A DNA stretch of 64,000 nt from Nymphaea colorata (Eukaryota > Streptophyta > Magnoliopsida > Nymphaeales > Nymphaeaceae). The position numbers and the translations under genes are program-made. The notes under the pieces are model-generated. The model was not told the origin of the DNA. It saw nothing but the letters and a program-made list of their open reading frames with translations, and ran no database searches. This document shows, one piece after another, positions 1-13,158 of this stretch. Position 1 is the first letter of the stretch. Each line of letters starts with the position of its first letter. Location of the stretch: positions 11,160,802 through 11,224,801 of the forward strand of contig NC_045145.1 in NCBI RefSeq assembly GCF_008831285.2, read 5' to 3'.

Positions 1-2160
1 AGCAAAAGTCAGCCCAAGTTCAACTTTAATCGTTTGAAAATAACTAGAGACATCCTGTGCCGCACAAGGGCCAAAACTGTCTGTTTTACAATAGTTTGAC
101 AAAAACGGGCATTTCTTGCTAAAATCACATTTGATGTTTCTTTTACAAATATTGAAGTATGTGGAGACCAAAAATCAGATTTTTTCTTCAATATGTAAAA
201 ATTAAAAAAATTTTGTTATGGATTTGATGCAATTTTTTTTATGGAGTACATTTAAAAGATATTTTAATTGCAAATAAGTGGGAGTCATACACCAATTTTA
301 AGTTCCAACTTCCACTTTAGTGTCGAGTCGGGCCGAACCAATATGGAAGGGAACAGGTTAAGTAGCTTATAGACAGATTGAAAAGGAAAAAATACTTGTT
401 TTATTAAAACTCAGAGATAAAATTTACATTGTCGGAAAATAAATACATCAAACCAAAAGAATTAGTTGTGCTTGAGGCATTTCTTTAGGTATCATTAAAC
501 TCTTCAGCGAGAAGTATGCATAATCAGCACTCCACCTTGCCCACCCTCCTCCTGGTTCGCCTGAGAAAAGTCTACCATCAAACAGAACTAAACACATCTT
601 CTCAATTCTATTAAACTGTAGTAGAATAACCTAGAAGTAATCTCTAAAACACTAAACAAACAAATAAAATCACAAAGGAAAAAGACAACCTCAAAGAAAA
701 CTCTAATTGAACAAGCTTAAGGCAAGGGACACAGGGTTAGTAGTCTATACTAAATTAGTGGCACTCTCTCTTGTGGTCTCACTTTATGATATTCCTATGA
801 TATGTAAAGTAGAGAGCTTACGTGGCATTGATGGTCTCGTAGAGAACACAAGAAAATAAATTACCAAACAAAACGTGCATTGGAGTAATCAAAAGAAAAA
901 AGTGAAAACACTATGACCAGTAGCCGCATCAACTAAATAAAGAAGCTTGACAAACTTGACCGGGGATTAACTAAACTAAAGTGCGCTCAAAATGAAATTT
1001 ACTAAAGAAAGAACACTCGACCGAGAAGGGGGCCGAGCACCACTCAACTGACGACGTGGACGTCGAGGAGAAAAAGAACAGATTTTTAATCAACAGAAAA
1101 CTCATCATCTACCTCAATCCATTTTACCGAAATCAATTTTTTCTTGGTTATAAACCATCCTATCGAAATCAAAACAATTATAAAATGTCTATTACATGTA
1201 CATTCAATAGCTTCTCAAATGCTGAAGAATCTTAGCATGAAGATCCAGAGAAACGGTGATCCAACAACATCCAATCGAATATAAAATCAATCAAATAAAT
1301 TAAATTAAATCTACAGCTATGCCTAAAACTAGTGAAAGAGGTAGAAGGACTTACCAACAAACACTGGTGTTTAGGAGAAAGCTTGCATATGTATTGCTGC
1401 CTGCAAAAACCAGCAAACAAAAGAGAGGGAAAAACATATGAAAAAAAAAGGAAGAAGAACACACAAACAACGGAGAAGAAGAATTAGAACACCCGACAAA
1501 CCCCGAGTGTCAAACTGGATGCCAAGGTGCCCAACAAACGCTAGAACACTAAAGCAGATAACAAACATCACAAGGCCTAACGTGGAATCTGAGACTCTAG
1601 ACAAAGAAATATGGGGCTGGAAGTCCCATACATATTTCCCAACAATAATAAAACTTTCCAATAGGTCCAAAGTAAAAACTACTTGTGGAAAATCTAAAAA
1701 ACTGCAATGTTTCTTGAGGACTTTTAGATGTCACTTTGGATAGTACTTTTGGAACTTTCATCATACAATCACATTAGATTTGGGTCTTCCGCATGGAATT
1801 GAGTCCAAATCAGATCCAAGGACTGATCTTTATCCATTTGGATCGGATCCAGATCTGGATTTTCAACAGTATTGCTTCAATACACTGACATGCATGCAAA
1901 TCCCTCAAATTAGCTCCAAAAGCTATGAAAGTTTGACCAAAGCTTTTCAACACCTATAACAACATAATCATGGGCTTTTTAGAAACATGGATAAATGCAT
2001 GCAATTAAGATATGTGTATTGTCAATATCATCAGAGCTGAAACAAGTTGCACTTGGGAGCGCTAAGTATCATTTGGGAATAGGAGTGTCCAGATCTAGAA
2101 TTGGATTCTCGGTTAGCGAAAATATGCATTGGATGTTATCTAGAGAATGGACTTCTTTGA
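1..2160. other. AT-rich stretch without a recognisable gene
   Basis: I see no coherent reading frame, RNA gene or terminal repeat here. The longest open frames are hydrophobic or lysine-rich translations of AT-rich DNA with no recognisable domain. The stretch precedes a decayed Copia pol fragment and may be part of the same old element or plain intergenic DNA. Confidence 0.5.
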
Positions 2161-2164
2161 TGCA

Positions 2165-2898
2165 AACCATGTCAATCTTCTGTGGAGCAAAAACTCAAAT
2201 TAACTTCCATTAAAGGAGAACCATTGCAAAATCTAGAGAAATATAGACCATTTGTTAGGTGATTGATTTGTTTAACTATTACTTGTCTAGACATTTTATT
2301 TTTAGTAAACATTTTGAGTTGATGCAACATCCATGATCGCCTTACATGGATGCCACTCTTCGAGTTGTACAATAATTGAAAAATAATCTAGGGCAAGTTC
2401 CCTCATGTCATGCACTTTGGTCTTGGACTTGACTTTTATTGTGATTCAGACTGCACTACCTGCCCTAAGACAAGAAAATCTACCACTAGGTATATTTTTG
2501 GGCAAAAGCTGAATCACTTGGAAAACAAAAACAATTGCTTCTATCTCTTGATAATCCAGCTGCAACATAATATAAGGCAATGGCCAATGCCACATGTAGG
2601 ATCATTTGGCTTTGACACCTACTCCTTTATGTATCTATTGTCATCCATTGGCCCAAACGTCTATTTTGTGATAATCAAGTAGCACTCCAAAACTTTGCCC
2701 ATCCTATTTTGAATGAAAGCACCAAACATATTAGCATTGATTATCATTTGATGCACAAAAAAATTTTAGATGGCACTATTTTCCATGCTTATGTACACTC
2801 TCAAGATCAATTGGCTGATATTTTCACCAATTTTTATCCAAGGAACAATTTTAGCATCTTACTCACAAACGGGGTATACAAGTTCAGCACAGTCCAGT
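2165..2898 (+). pseudogene. Ty1/copia pol remnant (end of RT plus RNase H)
   Basis: Read across stops and frameshifts, the plus strand shows the 3' part of a Copia polyprotein. It starts with the RT-to-RNase H connection (GEPLQNLEKYRPFV, then a LTITCLDILF-like block). Next comes the RNase H start FYCDSDCTTCPKTRKSTT, where the family usually has DSDWAGCP.TRRSTTG. The end resembles the family's TKHI.IDYH and QLADIF motifs, seen here as KHISIDYHLMHKKILDGTI and QLADIFTNFYPRNNFS. Several in-frame stops and a degraded middle of RNase H make it non-functional. It is followed at once by a purine tract and an LTR-like sequence, as expected for the 3' end of such an element. The family assignment is firm; the left boundary is approximate. 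Confidence 0.75.
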
Positions 2899-2913
2899 TT
2901 GAAGGGAGCATTC

Positions 2914-3240
2914 TGATATTGCATAAAATGTGGAACAGGAAGAGGCAATCCTTTGGAGAGAAACAATTCTTTGGAGAGCACAATTTTTTTGGAAAATCAT
3001 GTCTCATATGAAGAGTCACATCTCATTATGAAGACATGCACTAATTTTTTTTCATCACTTTATAACTTGTCTTCTTAAATAGACAAGAGCCCAGTGTAAA
3101 AAACACATAAACCAATATTGCAATACAAAAATGAAAGATCTTCTTCTCATCAACTCTTGCCTTGCATTTCCTTTGCAGATCCTTGACATTAGCCACTACC
3201 ACTGTCTTCTCTCGTCTCCTACCTTTTGTAACCCATTTTG
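2914..3240 (+). repeat. Probable 3' LTR of the Copia remnant (ends approximate)
   Basis: The purine tract GAAGGGAGC at about 2901 and a TG at 2914 directly follow the RNase H remnant, which is the normal position of polypurine tract and LTR start. No second LTR copy is in the window, so the right end is a guess. Confidence 0.4.
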
Positions 3241-4040
3241 CAACAAAACTCAAAGGGAGCAACCCACCACCATCGGACCCTCTCCTTCCATAGCAAGTTA
3301 TGAGCTTCAATCAATTGGGGAAGCTGATGCACCTCTTCTCTTCAAATGGAGGTGAGTCATCACAATCAAAGATGTTTTGCTGCACACCTTTACATCGATG
3401 CCCTTCCTATAAAAAGCATGGCTAAATAAATCGACGGCAGTAACTTAAGTAAGTTCCTTCTATTTTGGCAGGATTGAAATTTTATATTCTGTTGGGGATC
3501 TGTAATTATATGCTATATTCTCAATAGATATGTGATGGTCTTTCACAAACAGGACTAAATCTACCAGCAGCGAGCAGCTGTGAATGCATCCTACCTTACG
3601 CATGCTTTATTCGACCATAGCTAGGCCATGTTATTACTGACATGATCGTTTCAATTGTAATCAAATATTAGAACCTTGCTGTCTCATCAATTAACATGGC
3701 ATCAACCTAAAGATTTTATGGATCTTTGAATTGTTTTCATCTTAACCTTTTTTATGTAGGTCCATTGTGCATGCCTAAATCAAGTTTTTGCAATCAACTA
3801 TGAATAAAGTTGGAAATCAAATTGGTTTAGGCAATCTATTCTTAATGCTCCATATGCTTCTTACATGTCTAATATAAGTTAAGGTGTGAGTTACTGGGGT
3901 GGTTTCCCTTTTGATTTATGGTGAATTAGTTTGGTAGTTTCACAAGAAAAAACTTTTAAAATTTTAATAGTTATTAGAATAAGGGGTTTCATGTTTAAAT
4001 AAGTATAAATGAATTGTGTAACTTAAGTCTTTTGGTGACC

Positions 4041-4048
4041 TATAAATA
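4041..4048 (+). promoter_or_regulatory. TATA-like box in a putative LTR
   Basis: TATAAATA lies about 130 bp upstream of the primer-binding site at 4172, a plausible place for the promoter of a Copia LTR. The LTR itself is not delimited because its partner was not found. Confidence 0.3.
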
Positions 4049-4171
4049 TGCTATGTATCTATCATTGATCTATGAAGAGAAATGAAATAGCAGCTTCATG
4101 TGTTTTCAGCAATGTATAGCTAGTCCTCTCCTCCTTTTGAGAATCAATTTCAACTCAACATCCCAATAAAG

Positions 4172-4186
4172 TGGTATTAGAGCTTG
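4172..4186 (+). other. Primer-binding site (initiator tRNA-Met type)
   Basis: TGGTATTAGAGCTTG matches the canonical plant initiator-Met site TGGTATCAGAGC with one change in the first 12 bases. It lies just upstream of a Copia gag remnant in the same orientation, which supports the call. Confidence 0.6.
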
Positions 4187-4319
4187 TTTAGAGGTGTGAC
4201 TTGGAATTGCAGATATTACTACTGAAGCAGAAGTGTTGGAAACAAAAGGCTGAGTTGAGCATGTGAAGAGATATTGGTAAATTATGAATATGACATTTTG
4301 TATGATTCTCTTAATTTGT

Positions 4320-5185
4320 CACACACTTTGGTTCTTATTTTCAGTGGTGAAAATTACGAATTTTGGATGATCAAGAGGAAAACATTTTTTATTTTTCAAG
4401 ATTTATGAGATTTGGTAAATAATGGTGTTGCTGGTCAAAATGAAAATCACCTTCAAAATTAAATGACAAATCAGAGAATCGAAAAAAAGGATGCAAAAGC
4501 ATTATTGGTTTAACAATCAGTTATAGACATCTTTCTAAGGACCACAAAGGCAACCACGGCCAATCATGCATGGAATACTTCAAAGCAGGATTTTGATGGA
4601 GGCAAAAAGGTACAACTATTAAGTTACATATATTGCGTTAGAGTTTTTAAACATTTTGTATGAAAAATGGTGATTCTAAACTTCTTTTCAAGACTTAATG
4701 AGGTCTTTGAGAGAAAAATATTTTTGACCAAAAGATTGCGGAAAAAGTCTTAACAAGTCTTCCTCATAAGTTTGATCATGTTGTAACTGAAATTAAAGAA
4801 TCTGAGGATTTGTCATCATACAAGTTTAATGAGTTGATTAGTGCCTTGTTAGCACATGAGAGTCACATGAATAGAATTGAGAAAAAACTAAAGAGAAAGC
4901 TCAAACAAGAAGAAATTGACGGAGACCAATGATACAAAAGGTGGATTTAGAGGTCACGAAAAAGGAAGTTATAGAGGCTACTTTTGTGGTAGAGGAAGAG
5001 AACATGGAAGGCATGGTGCAGAATTCTCAAAGGAAGGTAATATCTACAAACCAAACTATAAGGCAAAGCAATGGTTTTATTACAAAAAAATTGGGAATAT
5101 TGAGGCAAATTTCTTTGAGAAAAATAAGCAACAGACAAATATTGTAGGGGATGATAAATTAAAGGCCCCCTTGCTATTTTCCTAA
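4320..5185 (+). pseudogene. Ty1/copia gag remnant
   Basis: Translation of the plus strand across several frameshifts and stops gives a Copia Gag: an N-terminal NFGMIKRK-like start, a middle block resembling LTSLPHKFDHVVTEIKES, and then ELISALLAHESHMNRIEKK-like sequence of the UBN2-type domain. A basic, glycine/arginine-rich tail (RGHEKGSYRGY) is followed by a zinc knuckle written YYKKIGNIEANFFEK. There the usual Cys residues are lost, for example the first Cys of CX2C is Tyr or Phe, and the His is Asn. Stops begin within about 50 codons, so no protein is expected. It lies 150 bp downstream of an initiator-Met primer-binding site. No protease, integrase or RT follows, so this is a 5' fragment. 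Confidence 0.7.
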
Positions 5186-5189
5186 GTTC

Positions 5190-8100
5190 CTGAGTTCAGT
5201 CATACCATGTGCAATGAGCTTGCATGATACATGGTTAATATGTGATTGCATTGCTATCTGTTATATAGTTTGCATGTGTAGAAATGATAGGTTTAGAGAG
5301 TTTTCTTGCCAGAATCAATGTGTGAAATGATTTATTTAACAACAACACAGTATGTAGATTAGTTGCTAGTTATTTTTTCTTTGCAAACAATAGCATTAGC
5401 TCATCTTTTGCTAATCATTTATTCTTAGTTTGCCTTAATATTAAAACACTTTATGCGTTCACAATGTTTCAAAATATGGTCATTGAATTTAAGAACTATT
5501 ATTTATTGCTCATATAATTCGTTATTGCATATCAGATTCATTTTCTTTGAATGGTTTTGTGAAGCTCCAATCACACTTCTTGTGAGTCTATAGGTTCAAT
5601 GGTTTAACGATGAGGAGAACAGTATTTGGCCAATATGATATATTAATTAATGGTATGTATGGCTTCATTATGTTGGCATTTACATTTTTTATGGGGGCTA
5701 GGCATGTGCATGTTTGAGTGATTTAGAGGTAATTTTGGAATTTCATACTTGGGCATTGCGCTGTGGTGCTCTCAGACTGGATCATGGGATGTATAATGCT
5801 CTATTATTTTATATGTATGATCTTATTGAATGTATTAGAGAACCTTGCTCATATTTTGGTCAAACTGTCCGTTGAGACACTACCTAAAGCCTACTCAGGA
5901 GAGTATTGAATATAAGAATTCTGTGTTCTTAGATAGAAAGACTTCTCGCGTGGATATCTTGTACTTGAAGCAAATGAATGGCCAAGTAGTTTTCAACTTT
6001 AAAGGCCTTTTGGGTTAAAGCTCTCTCTCTCTCTCTCTCTACATAGATCTGAGAAAACCTTGAGGTGATATCGATAACTTTTCCAAACTTAATTATCCCT
6101 TTAAGATGAAATCCGTTGTAAAAATCATTGTCAGCCAAACCTAGCTAGCCATTCCAAAGATTTCAAATATGATTCTTGGGTTTATTTATCTAAAATCCAA
6201 TTTGAGATCCAATCCAACAAATTGTTCAAAATCTCATGTCCAAAATAGCCAAATTTGTAACCTAGGTCCAATCAAAATAAATATTTGTATTTACAATCCA
6301 AATAAATCAATTCCATCAAACTAATTTCCAAAAGTCTATATCTAAATAAGCCCATTTTCAGAACTAGATTTAACCAAGTAAAGTTTTAAATCCATATCAA
6401 AACAATCCATGTCCAAATCCCAATTCAATCGAAGTCATTGTAAAATATGATGTCCAAATGTCAATTCAATCAAACTCATTGTCAAAGGTGTCCTAATCTG
6501 TCTCCGCAGATCCAATTTCCAAATCCAATGTGATTTTCAAGTCCGAGAATGTAGTTTTCAAATTAAATTATTGAATGCAGAATAACACAATTTTCAAATA
6601 AAATTTTCCAAAATTCAAAAGGTGCATTTGGATTGCACTTATAACATAAAAAATACCTACCTCAGCAGCCCACATCTGTTTGCATTTATTTGGTTTTTTC
6701 TTCTTTCCTTCTAGGGTGCATGTATATAGATCATAGCAAATTATAATTCACCACACGCACTTCATAGGAATGCACTGTGATTGATGATACAAATGGCACT
6801 ATGCATCGTCCCTAAGGGATTGCATCTAACCATGCCACAAATGATAGCTACGGCATAGGGATGGACTGTTTTGCCTTCAACTCTCGTATGAGCACACAAT
6901 ATCCTAAATATGAATATTGTTATTGAAACAGATTTGTATAAGCCTCTCTGAAATCTATTTTAAATATTTCCTTTTTGAGACTATAATGATGAAAATCCAA
7001 ATTCAGGATCCAAACTTGAATGCACAAAATCATTTTCTAAAAATCTCTTCTTCCAGGACCTAATATTGGGCTTTAGTCCTCTCAATATCCAAATCTGAAT
7101 GCCTAAACCTTTTTTCAAATCCTGAAATATTCATTCATGTTTTTCTACCAAATTGTTCAGCCATTTTCCGTATGTCATTTAAAACCTAGTTGGATCCTTC
7201 ATGTTGCAATTTATTGGTTCATTCAAATAATGCTTTTGAAATGAATCCTTCCTATTCAAAGCAAATTCTTTTACAAACAATAGTTCAAAATCATCAGTAA
7301 TTTCAAATGATTATTTATCAAAGTATTTTTTATTCAAATGTATTTTATAAATCATGTGAGGATGCTTTAAATCATATTAATGATCAAAATAATATTCAAA
7401 TGACTCATTTATTTGAATTAGCGGGGGATTTTTTTAAAATTAGTGTTTCACTCACTATTCTTGTTCTCATGATTTGAAATTGAAATGAGTATTTTGCTCA
7501 ATATTTCATCTTAAAACTTTATCAATTCCAGTAATACATGCACAAAATGCATGCATATTGTTGAAATCAGACCACACTTTTATAAAATTTAGCTAAAAAC
7601 TCTAAAGTTTAAACTCTTTAAATGTTAATTTTCAGCCACAAAGTGACTATCTTTCATAGAACAAGAAAAAGCTCTAATTTCATTGAAACCGGCATCCTAA
7701 GAACATTTTAGGAGTCGTTGGTTTGATTCATACATTTACAGACCTTGCATGGGATTAATCAACATCTCAAAATGTTCCAAAATCATATTCAAACTCTAAT
7801 ATTCATTTCTCCCAAAAGAAAATATCAAACATGATGAAGTTGTTAAGGAATGGATGAATCTTTTAGCATAAAATCTAAAATCTAATTTGGTTTTAGTTTT
7901 TAAACTTCATGTCTAAGCCCAAAATGAACACCTAACATGAACAGGAGCATGTTCTCAAGAGGAACATTATGCTCGCTGATCTAGATGTTTAACTCATGAA
8001 AAGTTAAGCAAATTTCAATAATTTATCGTTATTATCTTAAAATCAAATTTCCATAGAATCAACATTTCTGATTTTCAGCCATTTAAATTAGTATAAAACT

Positions 8101-9062
8101 TAATTTTATGGCTATTTTGAGACAAAAGTGGATACTATATACGACTCTCATATATTTTAAAGATTGATTTTAATTTTATTTATATGATTTTTAATTATTT
8201 TGATATTTTAATTCAACTCTCTAGCTTGTGGACTGTGTCTCTAACTCTTATACTTAATAATATATTAAGTATATATAGAGAAAGTCCTATATCCCATTTA
8301 AAAATCAATCTTTGAGTATGTAGATCATGTATTGAATGTTTATGTTGAATGAATGTTGAGATATCATGAGAGAAGGAAGAATGAATGTCTCATGTAGTTT
8401 TCTTTTTCCTTTACGTATTTTCATACACCAAATCAAATTGCACACATGCACATTATCAAGAAATTAAGTGATCGTGTTCTAAGTTGCAAAAAAGTGACCA
8501 AGTCATTTTGCAATAAAAATGTGAAAATCATGCTTAGTTTAAAAAAAAAAACACAAATAGTATCCTATCCTAATTTGACCAAAATACATTTGAACACAAC
8601 ATGTTTTTAACATTTTAGAACCTTCATCAAAAGAGTGAGTTTTACTTGCTTGTAGCTCTTCTTTAAAAAGAGAATTCATTCGAAATAAAGTTCATATGTT
8701 TAATCAGATGATTTGGCAAAAAGGGATCTAATTAATCATTTGCAAGAAACTTAGCCAGGTTGTCTAAAATTTGGTCCATTTCCTATGTCAACTTTGCTAT
8801 TTTTCTTAAAAATTTGATCACTAGTGAATCTCAATTTCAATCCAAATGCATGAAATGTTCATGAGTTCATAACATGCAACTAGATCTCAATCACTAAAAT
8901 CTCCAAGTTTCCATGTCAAATTCCCAATTATCTATCAAAATTTTCAAACCAAATTTATAAATTCTCAAGCAATTTCCAAAATCATATATCAAAACCACGA
9001 TCTAAATCAATTTTCAATATCCTCGCCAATTTTGAAATCAAATTCAAATGGTACATTTTTGC
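5190..9062. other. Long AT-rich non-coding stretch
   Basis: No gene is visible. From about 6180 the sequence is a monotonous mix of TCCAAATC- and TTCAAAT-like motifs, typical of decayed non-coding parts of Ty3 elements or their long LTRs. A perfect (CT)10 run sits at 6021-6040. I found no matching second LTR. Confidence 0.45.
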
Positions 9063-9737
9063 CCAAAATACTGGTCTTCAATTTAAAACCAATTTGGGGA
9101 TGTTTTTAAATTTTTCTAAAAGAATTTATCCAAATTCTCTTAAACAAGTTCAATTTTCAAATAATTTGTCAAAGCAAGTTAATTTTCCCAAAAACTTGTT
9201 TCAATTTTACAACAATTTATCTAAAACAAAGTTCAAATCACTTATTCAAAATTAAGTTTGAAATGATCAATTTCAAATCCAAATCTTCTATGCACAGGCA
9301 TACAAGATTTGCACCAATTAGATTACTTGTACATGATCCCAAAAATCCTTAGTCCTTATTCTGATTAACCTTGTTAAAGGCGACATGATCGGTTGGTTGT
9401 CCAAAATACTGGTCTTCAATTTAAAACCAATTTGGAGATGTTTTTAAATTTTTCTAAAAAGAATTTATCCAAATTCTCTTAAACAAGTTCAATTTCCAAA
9501 TAACTTGTCAAAGCAAGTTAATTTTCCCAAAAGCTTGTTTCAATTTTACAACAATTTATCTAAAACAAAGTTCAAATCACTTATTCAAAATTAAGTTTGA
9601 AATGATCAATTTCAAATCCAAATCTTCTATGCACAGGCATACAAGATTTGCACCAATCAAATGACTTGTACATGATCACAAAAATCCTTAGTCGTTATTC
9701 TGATTAACCTTGTTAAAGGCGGCATGATGGGTGGATC
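9063..9737. repeat. 338-bp tandem duplication
   Basis: The block 9063-9400 is repeated immediately at 9401-9737. Both copies start with CCAAAATACTGGTC, share TCTATGCACAGGCATACAAG, and end near GGCGRCATGAT. Differences are scattered single substitutions and one-base indels. Neither copy codes for protein. Confidence 0.9.
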
Positions 9738-11880
9738 CCTTTTTCAAATTTTTTCTCAAAACGCAATTTGAAATTTTTACTGATTCGTATCAATGCCCCT
9801 AAGGATGGGGTGGGGTGTGAACAGTGTGTTCAGCTAGTTCTAGTCAACCATGTTCCAGACCTAGTAAAATTTAACTTCGATCAAACTTTAGGTTCTAAAC
9901 ACTTGATTTTGACTAAAAAATCTTCCATGAAAATACCCTTACCACGGGTTTGAATATTTGAAATCAAGCATGCTAAGTTTGAACCTAGTGATCAAGATGT
10001 AAACGTCATTGAATTGTAAATTCTTATTTGACAATTCAATTTAATTTAAAATGACTTTTGAAAATCTTATCAAATTTGGATTGAAAAAGAACATTTTGTC
10101 TATAATTAATTTGAAAATAGATTTAATTGAATCAAATTTCAATTTAACATATCGATTTTCAATTTGTATTTGATTTGTACATTTGACAAACTCCAATGTG
10201 TATTTGATTTATATAGAATCCTAATTTTAGATTCTTCAAATTGAATTTGATCATGGGAATATAAAGTTGTCCAAATTTGGTTTTGACTATTTGACCAAAG
10301 ATAAAGCTATTTTCGTGCGCTAATGTTGGCTTGGTTTGAGTAAATTGGATGAATTTGAGCTTAGAAAGCACCTGGTTATGCTTTGATGGAGCTCAATTAC
10401 TTTCACTAGGTTTAATCAAAGTAGACTTGGGGTAGTCAGGTTTGTTCCTATCCAGTAGCTGGATCATGGGGTAGACATGACTGTTTAACTGGATTTGACT
10501 CAGCTAAGCTTTAGCTCATGTTGACTGAGCTCAGCGAGGGTGTGGCGCCAAATTTTGGCCCACCTAAGTCAAACCTACTTGCCATTAAGTAGGCTTGTTA
10601 GAAGCAATCCTAGCATCTTTTGGAACTAAGGCCTCTCTTTAATTAGGAGTTCATTTTTAATTAATGGAGAGAGAGAGAGAAAGAGAAAGAATTCACATGC
10701 AGTTCAATGATGATTTTATATAATTTCATTAAAAATGGTAGATGTTAAAATGAAAGGAGACATTTTGAAAAAAAGGGGGTATGTGGCCTCTTGGTGGGCC
10801 CTTGGCCACACGAGCTAGGTGGGCCTACATGTGGGTCCCACTCAACAATTTGGATTTTGAATTGGCTCCAATTTTGGTTTTGAATTCAGATTCGGATTTT
10901 GAACCTAGACTTGGATTTTGAAATTGGATATGGATTCAAAATGACCATTGCAAATGGATTTGGGTTTTAAAACCTAATTTGGATCCAGTTTTGAGTGCTC
11001 GATTAGGATTTGGATTTGTAATATTGCTTTGAGATTTGTGCTATGATTTAAATTCATGTTTGAACCTATATTGTGCTTAGATTCAAAATTTGTTATGAAA
11101 TTACAATTTTTCACAATTATTTTGTGAAATTCTCTTATAGATTTTGAAATTGCTTCCATCAATTGAGAGAAAAATTTGGGGTGCTAACAATACTCAATAG
11201 AAGATGTCTCTTTTCACTACAATCATGGTTTTACAAGCATGTGGGACCACAATAATTTCATTTCCAAAACATTGATGGCCAGCTATCCAGTGTAGAGCAA
11301 AACTGTGGAAAAATGGAGAAGGTGAATAATGCAGTCATCATTTGGGGCTTCTTTGACAAAGAAAACACTAAGTCAAAATATACTTACAACCTAGTTAGTG
11401 GAAGTCTTCTATTGTGTCCACTTTTCATGGTTCACTACCATTCAGAGCATTACATCTAATAGTTCTCACACTATCAAAGACAAGCTTACAAAAATAAATC
11501 AAAAGGAATCATTAAGGAGTGTAACTGTGTACTGAAAAGTGGTATGAAACATACACCATGCCCCCCAAAAATGTTGGGAATCATTTTCCCATTTGTACCT
11601 TGGTTCCTGAATATGTCACATGGTGGAAAAATATCCGCCCATCTATCCTTCTTACCTAAATGGTTATGTCTAATCCAAACATTCTAGTAAACCAAGTCAT
11701 GCCATTGCCGAGCCTTATCACAAACAATTCCATTTTCATCACAATATCCAATCAGAATTTCTCATTTTCTCCAAATTATAATCTATGCAATATTCTATCT
11801 TGTCATACCAAATTCTTACATTTGCAATTTTTCTTCTAGTAAGGCGAACATCTTATCACAAGAGACAAGGAAGAATCTTC
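9738..11880. other. AT-rich non-coding stretch with a possible LTR end
   Basis: No gene is visible. GATTTGGATTTTG-like motifs recur up to GGGGTGCTAACA at about 11179-11190, which resembles a plant Ty3 LTR terminus. No second terminus could be matched, so no element is called. A GA-rich run lies at about 10670-10690. Confidence 0.35.
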
Positions 11881-12654
11881 CTCTTAGAGAATGGAGACAA
11901 ATGACCTAGAATTAGAAGAATACAAACTATTACGGTAATTTATGATAATGTTCAACCAATATAGGCTTAGGTGGGAAAGGCAAAAAAAAAAACCAAAAGA
12001 AGATTAAAAAAAAGTCTTCTTCGAGCAGTTCAAAAAGCCTCAGAAAGATACTAGTATAGAATCAAATAGTGATGAGGGACAAAAAACTCTCAAAAACGAA
12101 AGGAAGAGAGAATCCTAGAATGCCAAAACCTAGGAAGATGGAAAATAGCTGAATGCAGTTTAGCTTCAAAGCAAAAACAAAAGAAAGTTTACTTGTGATG
12201 ACTTCTATGGAAGCTTCAACATTGACAATCACATTAAAAATTTACTCAAAAAATTTATCAAATTTGATGACCATGGAGATCCAAAGGCCTATGTCACTGT
12301 GGTATGCCAAGTGGACCCACATACCCGTATCGGTACGCCGGTATGTGGTGGTACGTTTGGATATGGTTTCGGGTCGAAACCAGATCCAAACCATATCAAA
12401 ATAAAAAAAAACTTAACGCTACGCTCGTGAGCTCGTCTTCTCCGTTCTCCCTCTCCGCCTCTGTTTCTTCATTCGACCGAATGACCATTTCTTGGTTCAC
12501 TGGTTTTTTGGGCAGTGGCAGCGGATGGCGACTAGCGATGGATGACCGGTGGACGGCGACGGCGACAGACAGTGAGTGGGCGACGTTCCTTTGATTTTTT
12601 CTTGTATAGTTGTTAGGGTTCCTCTCCCCTTGATCCCACCGACCACTCTTCAGC

Positions 12655-12909
12655 TCATCTATCTTGCCAGAACTTAGCTTCACATGTTTCTACAGCCCAT
12701 CCGGTGTGTTTGGAAATACTCCACCCCACACCATTAAAGAACCACCTCACACACATGTTACATTTCAACCTCCCACTGAAAAGAGGTAATCCTAAATAGT
12801 TTATTAGAAGACTCATGGTTGGCCAACTCAGAATAGATTCAATCTCTTGGAGCTTGTTAAGGGCCACGTTGAAAGGGATTGTAGATAGCTTGGAAGGCCT
12901 GACTTCCAA
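12655..12909 (-). pseudogene. LINE reverse-transcriptase fragment inside the hAT element
   Basis: The minus-strand frame contains INYLGLPLFSGRLK, close to the YLGLPL..GRL motif just after the RT palm domain of plant L1-type LINE proteins. Upstream residues (NVALNKLQEIESILSW) also fit the stretch before that motif. The family pattern is lost after the GRLK block, which suggests a frameshift, and the fragment is short. It is likely sequence captured by, or inserted into, the hAT element. Confidence 0.55.
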
Positions 12910-12980
12910 AGCTGCACTCTCTTCGTATCTATGTTGTTGATTACTTCATAATTATATTCTTAATTCTTATCTTTTTATAG

Positions 12981-13158
12981 GAAAGGAAGCAGTAAAAATA
13001 GAGATGTGAATGGTGAGGAATTTCACTTCAAAGGAGACGAGGATTTAGGCCATCTTAATTCAGGGTTAAATGAACCATGTACATTACAAGAGGTAGAGGT
13101 GGATAAGGAGGATGTTGCGGAGGTGGACATGGAAGAAGAAGACGAATCGAAAGAATGA
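12981..13158 (+). CDS. Possible last exon of the hAT element's own gene, acidic C-terminus
   Basis: A pyrimidine-rich stretch ending in TTTTTATAG precedes an open frame starting KGSSKNRDVNGEE and ending EEEDESKE, then TGA at 13156-13158. The tail is strongly acidic. It lies inside the hAT element in plus orientation and may be the end of its former transposase or of a captured host exon. I recognise no domain. Confidence is low because no upstream exon was identified. Confidence 0.3.

Noticed and set aside
1371-1670. 99-codon hydrophobic minus-strand frame
   Set aside because: A low-complexity, Phe/Leu-rich translation of AG-rich DNA with no domain or partner features.
10543-10555. TGGCGCC-containing site, like a Ty3 primer-binding site
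   Set aside because: Only seven bases match the usual site and no LTR end lies before it.
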